Shown: positions 47,101 through 55,099 of the stretch, piece by piece
How positions within the stretch are numbered: position 1 is the stretch's first letter
How the letters are laid out: each line of letters begins with the position of its first letter
Assembly: GCA_022828595.1 (NCBI GenBank)
Contig: JAKGHH010000002.1
Coordinates: forward strand, 76,170,383-76,234,382
Reading direction: 5' to 3'
Length of the DNA: 64,000 bases
Origin: Nelumbo lutea
Taxonomy: Eukaryota > Streptophyta > Magnoliopsida > Proteales > Nelumbonaceae
The notes under the pieces: model-generated
Database searches by the model: none
The model's input: the letters and a program-made list of their open reading frames with translations, nothing else
What the model was told of the DNA's origin: nothing
Translations under genes and position numbers: made by a program

Positions 47101-49281
47101 ATTTAGAATTCTATGGACAATCTTAAGCTTCAAAGATTGGATTGCCATTTCAAGATTCCAGCTCAGTCAGACCTATTGAATTGCAGCCACCCCCAAAGGA
47201 GAATGCCATTAAATTGGTTTTCGATCACTGCTTGTCTATAATTTTGGTCCATCTGGCATAGGACAAGTGTTTAGACAAAACAACATACCAACACAAGGTC
47301 TCGCTTTTTTGCTATGGCCTTGTGAGCATAAGTTACTCAGTCAGAGTTGAGTTCCTCTCCCTCCTTCAAGTTCAAGAGCTGATGGCTTATCTCTCAATTA
47401 TGAGAGGCTCACAATCAAAGTAGATGTCCAGATAGTGATCAGATGGACAAGGGATTGCACTGTTTGCACTTTTTCTGTCTCTCAACATAAATACAATCAA
47501 AGCCAGAACATGAGTTCCCAAACACAGTCAAAGACCCAAACTTCCAGGTTCTGTAGCCCCTCAATTGTTTCCCAAATGCATATGGCACTCATGAGAGATG
47601 CAAGAGTTGATAGTGCATTTCATCCTTTCATTGTCATAATTCTCCTCCAAGGGAGATGCAAGAGTTCCATTTGATTATCTGAACCCAGTGAAATCTACAA
47701 ATGGTCATTCAAAATGATTTACCTAATACCTTTGTCTATAAATCCCATTGGGTCCAACATGAGCACACATTTTTCTAGCCAAAACTCACAGCGAGAAAGT
47801 GTTTCCCTAAAATATTCATATACTCAGCCTTTTTGTTTTTCTCTTCCGTTTTTTTTTTTTTTCCTTCCCTTTTAGACCACTTAGGGGTCCATATCCAGTC
47901 TACCCCTCCCAAGACCCCAGATAGCTGGGACCAACATCAGTGTCTTACTTTGCAAGCTTGCTAATAGTGTACTGAGATCTCTGGTGTATTGTTTGTTTTT
48001 GTTTCTTTTTAGTTTGAAGTCTTTATGTTATGAAGGGGGCTGGTGTTTTAGGTTGAAGGGGTTGTGTTGTTATGTGGGTGATATTTTATCACCTCTTTGT
48101 TTTCTTTTGTCCCTCTCTCTTAATAATTTTTTTCCTTTTTTATTTATCTCCGAGAAAAAGGATTTCTTAATGAATCAAAGACAATTTCTGACACTAAGCA
48201 AATACCTTGTTCTCACGGATGCCTAGATTTTATGATGCATATGCTAGTGATCATGCTATAATTGGCATCTAGATTAAAATTCATACTGGGAATTAGATAT
48301 CCCACTGCAACTTCATATCTTTGTTAGTTTGGTTTGTTTCCTATCAATGGCAAAGGATATATTAGAAAATTGAAAAAGAAGGTACAAGACTATTGATCAA
48401 AAGAGGATGTGTAAGGGGCAAAAAAAGGCCCTAAGATAAACAAAAGGTGCTAAACATACATACATACATACATACATACATAACTCCAAACCAGTAGAGA
48501 AGATTACAGAAGCTCCTTCCCATACTCCCTCTAGAACAGCTGCCACCCACAGGCATGGCAGCTTTCAGAGCCCATTTGAATGAATAGTTCAAGCTGAAAT
48601 CTAGCGAACTTGCTTTTATGACAATGTGACTGTTCCTCCAATGACCAAATCAGAGTCTCCAGCCCACTCAGCAAAGCATTAGCTTCATATCATAGTTTTA
48701 CCTCACTGCCTCCGGATTCTTTTTTCCCCATCTTATCAGTAGTAGGAGAAAAATATCAAGAAAGAGAAACAAAACACAGGATACTCTTTTGATCAAGGAA
48801 TGTTACAGACTTGCAGGATAATTCATATATAGCAAGCTAGGTAGTTCAGTAGCTTTTGAAACCGTACAAGAAGCAAGCACTTTTAAATAGAACAGCAGTA
48901 CAGTAGATAAAGAGATTAGACAATCAGAGAAAAACAAAAAAGCAAATAAAAGGTATGTAAAAGGATAGCATACCCGATGACACGCCTCTCCTCGTAAGTC
49001 TTAGAAAGAACATTCCCCTCTTCTCCATCTCCACAACCAAGGAAGTTCCTCCTTTGCACAATACTATAAATGTTCCTCAGTGGAAAGTTAACATCGTTAT
49101 CAGTGCCAACCAACTTATCGACGGATGCACTTTCAATACCTGCAATGCTACTCAAGCGCCGAAGCTGCACAAATCTTCCAAACCGTCCACGATTCCTAGC
49201 AGACCTCAGCAACAACCCTACATTGTTTCTACCTGATAACAACCTCCCAACTGCCTTAGAGGCCGACACAAGAGGCGGCAT
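26629..49281 (-). CDS. COQ10: COQ10-type coenzyme Q-binding START-domain protein, mitochondrial (four coding exons)
   Basis: Joining four minus-strand exons (49281-48974, 36984-36789, 30281-30150, 26754-26629) gives 762 bp: 253 codons plus stop, no internal stop, all junctions GT-AG and phase-compatible. Residues 1-45 are rich in R, S and L with few acids, like a mitochondrial presequence. From about residue 101 the START/polyketide-cyclase fold runs: GYSPEQLFAVVAAVDLYEDF, then VPWCQRSEIL, GSFDAELVIGFKFLVESYVS, LFDHLINIWEFNPGP, LYFLVDFKFQSPLYRQ and FFKEVVSRLVSSFTDRCRLI. In the family COQ10 binds ubiquinone at the mitochondrial inner membrane and supports its delivery to the respiratory chain. 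Length fits the plant family. The gene spans about 22.7 kb because its introns are filled with transposons. It is the only intact host gene here. Confidence 0.93.
26852..26960 (+). repeat. SINE-like sequence
   Basis: Contains GATCAAATCCC, one change from a tRNA B box, preceded by AGATAGCTGGGACCAACAT. That 19-mer recurs at about 47923 in intron 1. No poly(A) tail or target duplication was identified, so this is tentative. Confidence 0.35.
27470..27953 (-). repeat. LTR-like repeat, partner of the insertion at 29105
   Basis: Shares the end GCTCCTGCATCA (minus: TGATGCAGGAGC) and internal blocks such as AATCACTC..AGG, CAATCACTCACCA, AGCA and ATACAGAAATACATAAA with 29105-29684. It looks like a solo or degraded LTR on the minus strand. 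The left boundary is uncertain. A (GA)n run lies at 27589-27609. Confidence 0.45.
28975..29760. repeat. GGAGCCCC-hairpin repeat split by an LTR-like insertion
   Basis: The parts 28975-29104 and 29685-29760 together match the uninterrupted relative at 45793-46037: GGTC(G/A)AGGGTCCG.GG..GGAGCCCCTG, then AAGGCACACCAGGCAC, then GGTGCATACCCTAAA. The 580 bp between them are a later insertion. Confidence 0.7.
29105..29684 (-). mobile_element. Probable solo LTR inserted in the GGAGCCCC repeat
   Basis: Begins TGTAGGACC and ends CTGCATCA on the plus strand, with GTAA on both sides. It has no coding content. Comparison with 45793-46037 shows that it interrupts that repeat between GTGTAA and GGCACACC. 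A second diverged copy lies at about 27470-27953. Confidence 0.55.
30150..30281 (-). CDS. COQ10: COQ10 coding exon 3
   Basis: Acceptor TTCCAG|ACAACT and donor GTCAG|GTATTG; exactly 44 codons, in phase with both neighbours. Encodes TTATESGLFDHLINIW through SPLYRQ. Confidence 0.92.
30429..30705 (-). pseudogene. LINE RNase H fragment in intron 2
   Basis: Minus-strand translation includes VAVGWVQSEERCLWQYKHLL and VVAIHCVYISANEQAKQ, the RNase H tail of L1-type plant LINEs (EGDS...W...ANEQAK). A T-run at 30429-30436 is the likely poly(A) tail. Strongly 5' truncated. Confidence 0.6.
30740..30920. repeat. GGCCC/GGGC-rich dispersed repeat
   Basis: Contains GGCCCAAGCCCTGACC and GGCTCGGGCCCGGGTCAAGC, related in composition and motif order to 63005-63485 and more weakly to 60680-60880. 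Boundaries uncertain. Confidence 0.4.
30935..31255 (+). pseudogene. LINE RNase H and 3' end fragment
   Basis: Plus-strand translation LVIEGDSKLVVDWLRREEA and KKFKWLTQDMEVRLQW, followed by a LINE-type 3' end (TCAATGAAATTTCACAGTTATTGATCAAG). Related to the LINE 3' ends at 35460-35491 and, on the minus strand, 37591-37890. Confidence 0.7.
31540..32000 (-). pseudogene. LINE C-terminal fragment
   Basis: Minus-strand translation has IILRAALIWTIWEERNARIF near 31900 and VFLKLNFDARSLA near 31690, the segment before and at the start of RNase H in plant L1 LINEs. Plus-strand open frames here are shadows. Confidence 0.7.
32385..33600 (+). pseudogene. RTE-type LINE reverse transcriptase remnant
   Basis: Plus-strand pieces in several frames: KLAKMRERKGKDLN and IKYKDQRVFIK (32450-32550), NNYRGFKPISHKTLGK (32810-32865), EAIFLLRQLIRK (32940-32975), LHMMYIDFEKAKDRIPKE (32995-33050), YMYEGA/ITNVRT (33110-33145), SPYLFALVVDELT (33200-33230), ISRAKEEYTICKF (33350-33390), then LLRYLGLIITRE. 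The order is that of plant RTE-clade reverse transcriptases. The catalytic FADD position reads FAHG (about 33265), and stops are frequent. It lies in intron 2 of COQ10, antisense to it. Confidence 0.8.
33910..35491 (+). mobile_element. 5'-truncated LINE inserted in the outer LINE
   Basis: Flanked by AAAAGTTGTCTTGT (33896-33909) and AAAAGTTGCCTTGT (35492-35505), a 14-bp target duplication with one change, and ending in a poly(A) run. It carries only the RNase H tail: AEILAAAYGIEKGKELGINR and LIIEGDSKTVIKWLQKGEG near 33945-34060, then after another insertion SLADSLARQGVQRTHVLG near 35310-35375, and the 3' end. Confidence 0.85.
34073..35177 (-). mobile_element. Innermost LINE, opposite strand, nested in the inserted LINE
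   Basis: TGACATGGCA at 34063-34072 and 35178-35187 flanks it, with further similarity outward. A T-run at 34073-34080 is the poly(A) tail of a minus-strand copy. It contains a 202-codon open frame (34513-35121): the reverse-transcriptase-associated zinc region (WCTLCKAQNEDCYHLLISC), LRASLLWTTWEERNSRIFQE, then the RNase H start FVKLNFDGSSQDNLGPSGIG. LIIEGDSKVVVGWLA follows near 34400. 5' truncated. Confidence 0.85.
36789..36984 (-). CDS. COQ10: COQ10 coding exon 2
   Basis: Acceptor ATCAG|GTACTC and donor AAAG|GTAATT. Encodes GYSPEQ through KPKSIK, the first half of the START fold. It sits between a degraded LINE below and AT-rich intron sequence above. It is open without errors, unlike the flanking elements. 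Confidence 0.92.
37932..38556. mobile_element. hAT-like non-autonomous element, 625 bp
   Basis: Ends CAATGTTTTAAAAGGCG and, inverted, CAATGTTTTAAAATGCG. Flanking 8 bp are ACTCCATC and CTCCCATC, and the host LINE reading frame (VKLD.DGSSQGN) closes across the site, which proves insertion. An 8-bp duplication fits hAT elements. Inside are GAGGCGTA(C)GCCTC-type repeats, a homopurine tract (38095-38225) and a GGGGGGCTTCGCCCCC hairpin at about 38248. Confidence 0.8.
40689..41678. mobile_element. hAT-like element, CATAGTTGTCAAGGCG family, copy 1
   Basis: Ends CATAGTTGTCAAGGCG and, inverted, CATAGTTTTCAAGGCGCC. Flanked by CACCTAAC (40681-40688) and CACCTGAC (41679-41686), 8 bp with one change. The interior is non-coding, with pyrimidine-rich tandem repeats (CTTCTTCTTCCGCCCCTATA units near 41310-41385) and two CAGGGGCTC(C/T)GCCCCT hairpins (41088 and 41201). 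Confidence 0.85.
42926..43649. mobile_element. hAT-like element, CATAGTTGTCAAGGCG family, copy 2
   Basis: Ends CATAGTTGTCAAGATG and, inverted, CATAGTTGTTAAGGCGCC. Perfect 8-bp duplication CCTCAACT at 42918-42925 and 43650-43657. The interior has GACTGAGAAGAGAAGA repeats (43171-43312) and a CAGGGGCTCCG remnant at 43433. Confidence 0.9.
43818..45387 (+). pseudogene. 5'-truncated L1-type LINE
   Basis: Plus-strand translation: NYLGLPLGVKCISKNIWNPI near 43910-43970, RYLSKGGKAALIKSAQASLP near 44010-44070, SFNLALLGSWLWRFAAEPDN near 44255-44320, EDSLVWKGNRSREFSVKPFY near 44715-44775. Then the zinc region CSFCGGDTETVNHLFLHSNF near 44935-44995 and a degraded WTERNSRVFDL near 45150-45180. A poly(A) run ends at 45387. 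AACATCTGATATATAG before and AACATATGATATCTAA after form a plausible diverged target duplication. Stops and one frameshift (about 44855) are present. No RNase H domain follows, unlike the neighbouring LINEs. Confidence 0.82.
45793..46037. repeat. GGAGCCCC-hairpin repeat, uninterrupted copy
   Basis: Starts near ATTTTAAAAACGC and ends GCGTGCCTTTTAAAT, an imperfect inverted end. The interior has GGTCCGGAGGTGGAGCCCCT, AAGGCACACCAGGCACATGC and GTGCACCTAGGCGTGCC. It is the reference for the split copy at 28975-29760. Confidence 0.6.
46274..47094. mobile_element. hAT-like element, CATAGTTGTCAAGGCG family, copy 3, with duplicated left end
   Basis: Right end inverted: CATAGCTGTCAAGGTG. GAATATAT follows at 47095-47102 and precedes two left ends, at 46266-46273 (CATAATTGTCAAGGC) and 46416-46423 (CATAGTTGTCAAGGC). 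The left end plus flank is thus duplicated with a 150-bp offset. Inside, 46500-46815 resembles a LINE tail (GKIVWKALPVVVWSI), including three 40-bp repeats at 46672-46780. Confidence 0.8.
46672..46780. repeat. Three 40-bp tandem repeats
   Basis: GGAGTATAGTAATCTTT recurs at 46679, 46719 and about 46760, each preceded by a T-run and followed by ATATGATGTTC-type sequence. Probably part of an old LINE 3' end. Confidence 0.85.
47103..48973. other. COQ10 intron 1, proximal part
   Basis: No gene. At about 47880-47945 the sequence CTACCCCTCCCAAGACCCCAG followed by AGATAGCTGGGACCAACAT resembles a plant SINE 3' region and shares a 19-mer with 26852. 47960-48170 resembles a LINE 3' untranslated tail. 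A (CATA)n run lies at 48455-48482. Confidence 0.4.
48974..49281 (-). CDS. COQ10: COQ10 coding exon 1
   Basis: Encodes the start methionine, the presequence-like arginine-rich region and NFLGCGDGEEGNVLSKTYEE, ending ...RRVI plus two bases of a glycine codon. The donor is GG|GTATGC. Reading through the donor gives a hydrophobic tail and a stop, as expected for intron. The ATG is the first in frame and the downstream sequence has targeting character. Confidence 0.9.
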
Positions 49282-49830
49282 TGTAAAACAACTATTTCCT
49301 TCACAAGTTTCAACCTCTCAATATCCTTATTAAGTTTTCCCACTCTTTCTCCAACAATTCTGAATGCTCTAGAATTTAGTAATCAATCCCAAAATGCTCT
49401 AGAATTGGGAAAACATTAAAAAAATATAAATTTTGTCAACTCTGCAAAAAGGAAAAAAGGAAAACAAGAAATCAACCCACCCACCCAAATTTTTTCAAAC
49501 AAAAACAATGATCCTCAAATGAATAAGAGATTCCGATAGAAATCCAAATATCCGAAACCAAAGTTGCTCCAAAAACAACCAAAAAAACTCGAACCAATAC
49601 CAGATTAACCCTAAATCGACGCCGAAACGCAAATAAATTAGCTCTCCTTGGAGAAAAGAATGGGGCCAGAGAACATTCGAACACCCAAATCTACTGACGC
49701 GGACAGTAAAGGTTGACTCTGGCCGCCAAATTTGATGCGTTACAGCAGGAGATTGGCTGCCCTGAAGGAGAGAAGCTGGGGGAGGAGAGAAAACGACGAT
49801 TGCTGGTTTTAATCGACAAGACGGGGTCAT
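49282..49830 (-). promoter_or_regulatory. COQ10 5' leader and promoter region
   Basis: Sequence upstream of the COQ10 start codon on the minus strand. No clear TATA box was found. A leader intron is possible because the sequence next to the ATG and that near 49700-49830 differ in composition, but no junction was fixed. The open frames at 49472-49830 have no recognisable domain. Confidence 0.35.
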
Positions 49831-50694
49831 GAAGTAATCTAGGAAATAAATTCCAATCTGACGGCACTATGCCGGCTTTGTTGAGTCCAACTTTTTGTTT
49901 ATTTGTTAAACCGCCAGCGATGAGCCTCCATCTTCGGGATCATTCGTACAAGGCTTTGTAGCCGTTGATTGGTTAGATATCGTGTCCTTTCACATATGTG
50001 TTAGGCGGTCTGATAAAAAGCTGTGTTCTGTAATTCTGTTTAATAATAACACCCCAGGTGAGAATGTCAGAACTTTTGGAGTTGGGTAATTATTTTTTAA
50101 AAATCTTTGAACTTTTGCATAAAAATCTTCGTAATTTGAATAAAGTTTGACATTTCTCTATACTAAGATGAATTTAAAAATAAAAAATAAAAATCTTTAT
50201 TTAAAGTTTCTAGAAAATAGTCCAAAAGAGATTTCCTATGTCTTTCCGGAGTTATAGATTTTTTTCTTAACCAAACGAGAAAAAATCAAAATATAGACTG
50301 TTCAACTTCAACAACACAAAAGATGCACCAAATTGAGTTGAAGATGGATTCAGATTACAAAATGGTGCGTAGGTTGATTTATGGACAATAATGTTTATTT
50401 GATATTATTTTTAGATGGTGATTTTTCATTGTTGTAACATTTTTATGGCTCCACGCTGGATATCATGTCATCCAAAAAAAAAAAAAAAGGCCTAAAACAG
50501 AATAAATAAATGACAATTTAAGGGTTGATTTGCCTAATCTATCTCTAAGTGATTATTTTTATTTTTGAGAAACTGGCCAATCAAACAAACATTCAATAGA
50601 TTTTGGTGAATCATTGAATGTGACTGACGTCTAGCTGATTTCTTTAAAAAAAAAACTCAACCATAGTCCCAAACGCCTCCCTTATTAATACTAA
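49831..50694. other. No gene seen
   Basis: AT-rich intergenic DNA upstream of COQ10 with short A-runs. No repeat boundary or coding signal recognised. Confidence 0.5.
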
Positions 50695-50830
50695 GTGAGC
50701 TAATCTAGTTCAACTGGTTAAATATTCAAATTTGATTTGTGGACAATCAAGCTAATCAAGTCCAGGTTCGAATTTTGCAATACTAGACTAAAGTGGCTTA
50801 TGAGGCTAATCTAGTTTCCCGTGTTTAATA
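50695..50830 (+). repeat. tRNA-derived SINE-like sequence
   Basis: TAGTTCAACTGGTTA at 50706-50720 resembles a polymerase III A box and CCAGGTTCGAATT at 50762-50774 closely resembles a B box, in the right order and spacing. The sequence cannot fold as a proper tRNA by eye. No tail or target duplication was fixed. Confidence 0.45.
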
Positions 50831-50999
50831 AAGTAGTGTTTAATGATATGATACTCTCATTTAATTTTGAAGACCTATGTCACAGCTAATGCAAGCACTA
50901 AATGACTAAATGATATAGATATTAATATATTTATTTATAATTCTATAAATATATATGTAAGTATATAATATCTGTTTAAACCCTCACAGAGCATTAAAC

Positions 51000-51720
51000 A
51001 CTAAATTAATACCACGGAGTGGCATGTGACCAATCCATAGTCAACTTTCCCACTATGATGAACCTGCAATGCATCATATGTTATGCGATGAATTTACAGA
51101 GCGCATCGCGGAACCGCAATAAACTCGCGGTTTGCTACACACCTACAAGCCCATTCACAACTCGAGTCAAGAGAAACCCGAGTTGAGCCCTTTGTAAAAG
51201 GTTCACACGTGCCTGAATCTGCAATAGGCCCACATCCCATCAAAAACGTGGTGGAGTGCCACATAAGGTTAACAGGATGTTGCTCGCTGGGCAATGACCC
51301 CACTAAATGCCACACCAATTAAATAAAGTGCACGAGAGGTAGTAGCACACAAGAGTAATGAGGGGTCTTGAAGGGAAGGAAAGTTGATTCTCAGGAAAAT
51401 CCTTATAAGACACGTGGCGAAACCCCAATGGTGCACTTAATGATTAACAATAAATCCAATATTCTCTTTCCTGATAGGAGACAAGTGCCTTTATCTCCTA
51501 CCTTTTAGGATCTAGGAATCTCCCCATAAATAGAGATCATCCTCATAGTGAAATTCTTTCGGTATCCAACACTCAACATCTAGCACTCGAGCACTCCTTC
51601 ACTCTGACTCCTTACCCTAGCACTCTTAGCCCAAAAGCCAATCTCCCCACTTCCCAGCCTTTCTCTATCTTTCAAAGATAGTTCCCCCATCCAAGCCATA
51701 CTGCACCTATAGTAGAATCT
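51000..51720 (+). repeat. Candidate LTR/leader of the gypsy remnant
   Basis: GC-richer than its surroundings and directly before the gag remnant. CATAAATAGAG at 51525-51535 could be its TATA box. No second LTR copy exists in the window, so boundaries are open. Confidence 0.35.
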
Positions 51721-51723
51721 CTT

Positions 51724-53980
51724 GTTCGCCTTTGATCATAGAGAATGGCCTCACAGAGGATCAATCTCACCACCATCCCCGAATAACAGAGCAACGCCCC
51801 AGAGAACACCAACTTCGGAATGGAGAACCAACCCGAGATGGAAATGCCTATCCAAGTTGATATTCAAATACTTCCAAACAAAGTCTAGGAGTTTGAGGCA
51901 ATTTTCGAAAATAGGTTCAGAAGGCTAGAGCAAATGTAGGAGGAAACGAGAAGTGCCTTCCAGATCCTACTCAATCGATCGCCCCAAGCTGAACAAATCT
52001 CCGCCGCCACTCTTGCCAGTGTCGCTAACTCTAACCCCAACCCCAGCTGTCATGCCTCCAACCAAACCCCTGCCATACTAGAGCAGCCCAGCGGGGCCAA
52101 CCCCACCCTGACCCAGACAAGCCACCAACCTACCCACCAGTCTCATGCCTCTCCCAACACTAACCTGTTAGCAGAAACCCCTCTTAGTCGAGACAAGTTG
52201 AAGAAACACGTCCAGGGGTTGGTAGTCGAAAGCCACAACCAGACCCAAGATTCAACTATCCTACAAAAGCCTTATTCTAACAGTATCTTGTACAAGCCCT
52301 ACCCGTTGGGTACACCCCTCCTCAACAATGGCCACAATACGACAGAAAGAGAGGTAGCCCGCAGTAGCACATCAGCAAGTTCGAGGACACCCTTGGTTCC
52401 TTTGATCTTGATAGGGACCTCAAAGTACGTAAATTTTCAAAGTCATTGACCGGCCCAGCATACACATGGTTCGTGAGTCTCACTCCTTGAAGCATTGATT
52501 CATGGGGTGAACTAGCCAAAAAGTTCCTATCAAAGTGGTTCACTCTAGAGAGAAAGCTGGCAATGGCTGATCTACGAAACATAGAGCAAGGACCAGAGGA
52601 GGATCTTTTGGCCTATGTTATGAGGTTTCATAAACTAATGCACTTCGTCTTTAACGAACATGCCACTGAGAAAAGTTTCGTCGAGCAGTGCGTGCAAGGC
52701 ATGCACCCCACCTACAAGATTGGCATCGAAAACGTTGAAGTCGAGACCTTTAGCCAACTCTAGTGGTGTGCAGAGAGGATGGCACAGATCGTCAAAGACA
52801 CCTCCCCATACAACAAGAATGAGGTATATGTAGTTGATAGGAAGCCTAGAAGCAACGAAGGAGTCAGACATGGGTTGTATCAATGCGACAATGCCCCAGT
52901 AAGAAGAAATGTCCCTCCCCCCTTTCCCTACACAAGGGAGGAGGTGATCATGATAATGAACAAGCTAGTCAAGGACAGGGTCATCAATCTGATTCCACCA
53001 CTAGTAGGAGTGGACCTGGAGAAGGATAAGCGCGGTGGGAGATGGTGCAACTTCCACCAGTCACCACACCATGACCTGATGGAAACATTGAAAAGACTAT
53101 TTGTACAGAAAGTGAAGTTGGATGAGTTTCTCAAAAGAGACCCATCACATGTAGGAACTGATCCCCTCCTAACCCATACCCAAGGAGGAAACATCAATGT
53201 GGTAGGAGCAGTCGGCCAGTACCAGTCTAATGCTCTAATAGAAAAGCTGGTGCAGAGCTAAGAGCTGCAACAATTCTTCACCAAGTAGGTAGCCACTACG
53301 ACAATGTAGAAACTAGCAATCAGAGCATTGGCGAAAGTCTTTAGACACCCGCTACAACCCTACAGCCGCGACTGCAGCAATGTAGAGTTCATAGCAGAAG
53401 ACATGTTGGCCACTGACCCCCACCATAACAAACCTCTATACATCATGACCAAAATAGGTAGTTTTGAAATGAGAAGGTCGATGGTTGACCCAGGAAGCTC
53501 TATCAACCTCATCTACATCCACACGTTGGAGTTAATGAGCATCCGGAAAGAGGATATCAAAGGATTGCCATTGGAAGTGACAAACTTCAACAAGAACAAG
53601 TCCATCACAGAAGGGTCCATCGAGCTATAGGTAGCAAGCGGCCTATTCAGCGTCATGTAGGAGTTTTAGGTGATCCCAAGGTGGACCTCTTACCACGCCC
53701 TCTTGGAATGCCCAATAATACATGCCTTGGCTCTCGTCCCTTCAACATATCATTAGTGCATCAAAGCTAAACATCGAGGACGATCAATCAGGATTCCAAC
53801 AACCAAGGCCTTGTTTGATAAGTCATAAATGCACCTACAAGATGCCATCTACTTCATAGAGCTGGCAGACAAAGGGGAAATGAAAATAGCTAAGGTCGAG
53901 GGGACAAAGCTGCCTAATCCCATAGAGAGCAAGCCAACGAGCACCACAGAATGAAAGAAGAGAAGTAGATGTGTCCGAGT
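51724..53980 (+). pseudogene. Ty3/gypsy gag-protease remnant
   Basis: Plus-strand gag: proline/asparagine-rich N-terminus to about 52350, then the core near 52540-52760 (KLAMADLRNIEQGPEEDLLA, YVMRFHKLMHFVFNEHATEK, SFVEQCVQGMHPTYKIGIEN). A knuckle-like WCNFHQSPHHDLMETLKRLF near 53045-53105 has lost its second cysteine. The protease segment near 53400-53620 includes FIAEDMLATDP and MVDPGSSINLIYIHTLELM, with the DSG/DTG catalytic motif changed to DPG. HALALVPSTYH.CIKAKH near 53725-53770 is a conserved gypsy post-protease motif. Stops occur at about 52447, 53259 and later. The element stops near 53980 without reverse transcriptase or a second LTR, so it is 3' truncated. Confidence 0.8.
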
Positions 53981-54819
53981 GATAAGGAGCGATGGAAAGG
54001 ACTACTCAACTTTTATGGAAAATTTAGAGATAATTTGTCATTTCTTACACTTCCATGAACTTTACTAAATTACCAATAGAAGGCATGGCAACATACCCAA
54101 AATTCCCTCTTTTAGCAAAATTCGTATGTCAAATGCTCATGTAAACTACACCAATAAACTCGACATCTGATTAACAAAAAGTAAAAAACATTAAGATCAA
54201 TGTCTGACACTACAAAGGCTTTAATATATAATCATTAGACTATGGAAACTAAAACTTAGTTGCTTGTTGAATTTCATAACCAAAGTCCAAAGATCTAATG
54301 TTCATCATACATGCTTGCTTTTTAACAATCCCCATCTATGCAGTTGTCAAAACTAAACTTTAAAAAAATCCAATCTAACACATCCATTACCTAAAGGATA
54401 CTAAGATACAATCAACCACAAAATCTCACCTCAAATCTCTGATGATCAAACTTAAAAATGCCAATATACCATTTTGACAGCCTTGGATGAAAAACTAAAT
54501 AAAAAAATCCAATCTAAAAATGCCAATTCCTATAACAAATGATACATGAAAATTTTGATAAATAAACAATATAATTTAAAATATTTATTAATTTAAATAT
54601 TAATTACATTTAAAAGTCCAAAACAAATTGTTCAAATACAATATTCAATTGGCATGTTAACAATACAAGAACCTAATTTTTTTTTCAAATTCTCCAATAA
54701 TATCCAATTGACATATTAATATTACAAGGCACTGGTAATGGTACTTCTTTTCCTTTTGAGTGTTCAACTTTGGGTTTCTTGAATTCCCTAACCACTCCCT
54801 ACAAGTCAAGCATTAGAGT
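53981..54819. other. AT-rich DNA, no gene
   Basis: Contains a diverged local duplication near 54645-54730 (CAATTG(G/A)CAT(G/A)TTAA...TACAAG). No coding signal. Confidence 0.5.
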
Positions 54820-54862
54820 CACTATAAGAAAAATAGGCATTAGTGGCAGCTTTTTAACTAGC
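54820..54862 (+). repeat. CACTA-type terminus and subterminal repeat
   Basis: CACTATAAGAAAAATAGGCA followed by TTAGTGGCAGC. The CACTAYAAGAAAA start is characteristic of En/Spm superfamily ends. Confidence 0.6.
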
Positions 54863-55099
54863 AAATGGATGACTATTGGTAGAAATTTTAAGTCTTTGGC
54901 AATGCCGCTTAAACCTCGTGAAACCCAAGATTTTCCCTCTTCTACTCTTTTAATTTCTCACCCTTTCGTATCCCCACTCTCTCTCTCTCGATCAGTTTTT
55001 CACCTCTTATTCCTAATCTCTCTCTCAACCATTTCTGATTTCTCATCAGCAACAGAATCTCTCTCTAAAGCTCGAGTGCAGTAACAAGTGGGAGACCAC

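Noticed and set aside
48455..48482. (CATA)n run as a possible CRISPR-like or functional array
   Set aside because: A plain microsatellite; there are no spaced repeats anywhere in the window, and CRISPR is not expected in a plant nuclear genome.
49054..49333. Plus-strand frames overlapping COQ10 exon 1
   Set aside because: Antisense to a well-supported exon with no independent motif.
50695..50830. Functional tRNA gene
   Set aside because: A and B boxes are recognisable, but no cloverleaf with a paired acceptor stem and anticodon could be drawn; better explained as a SINE.
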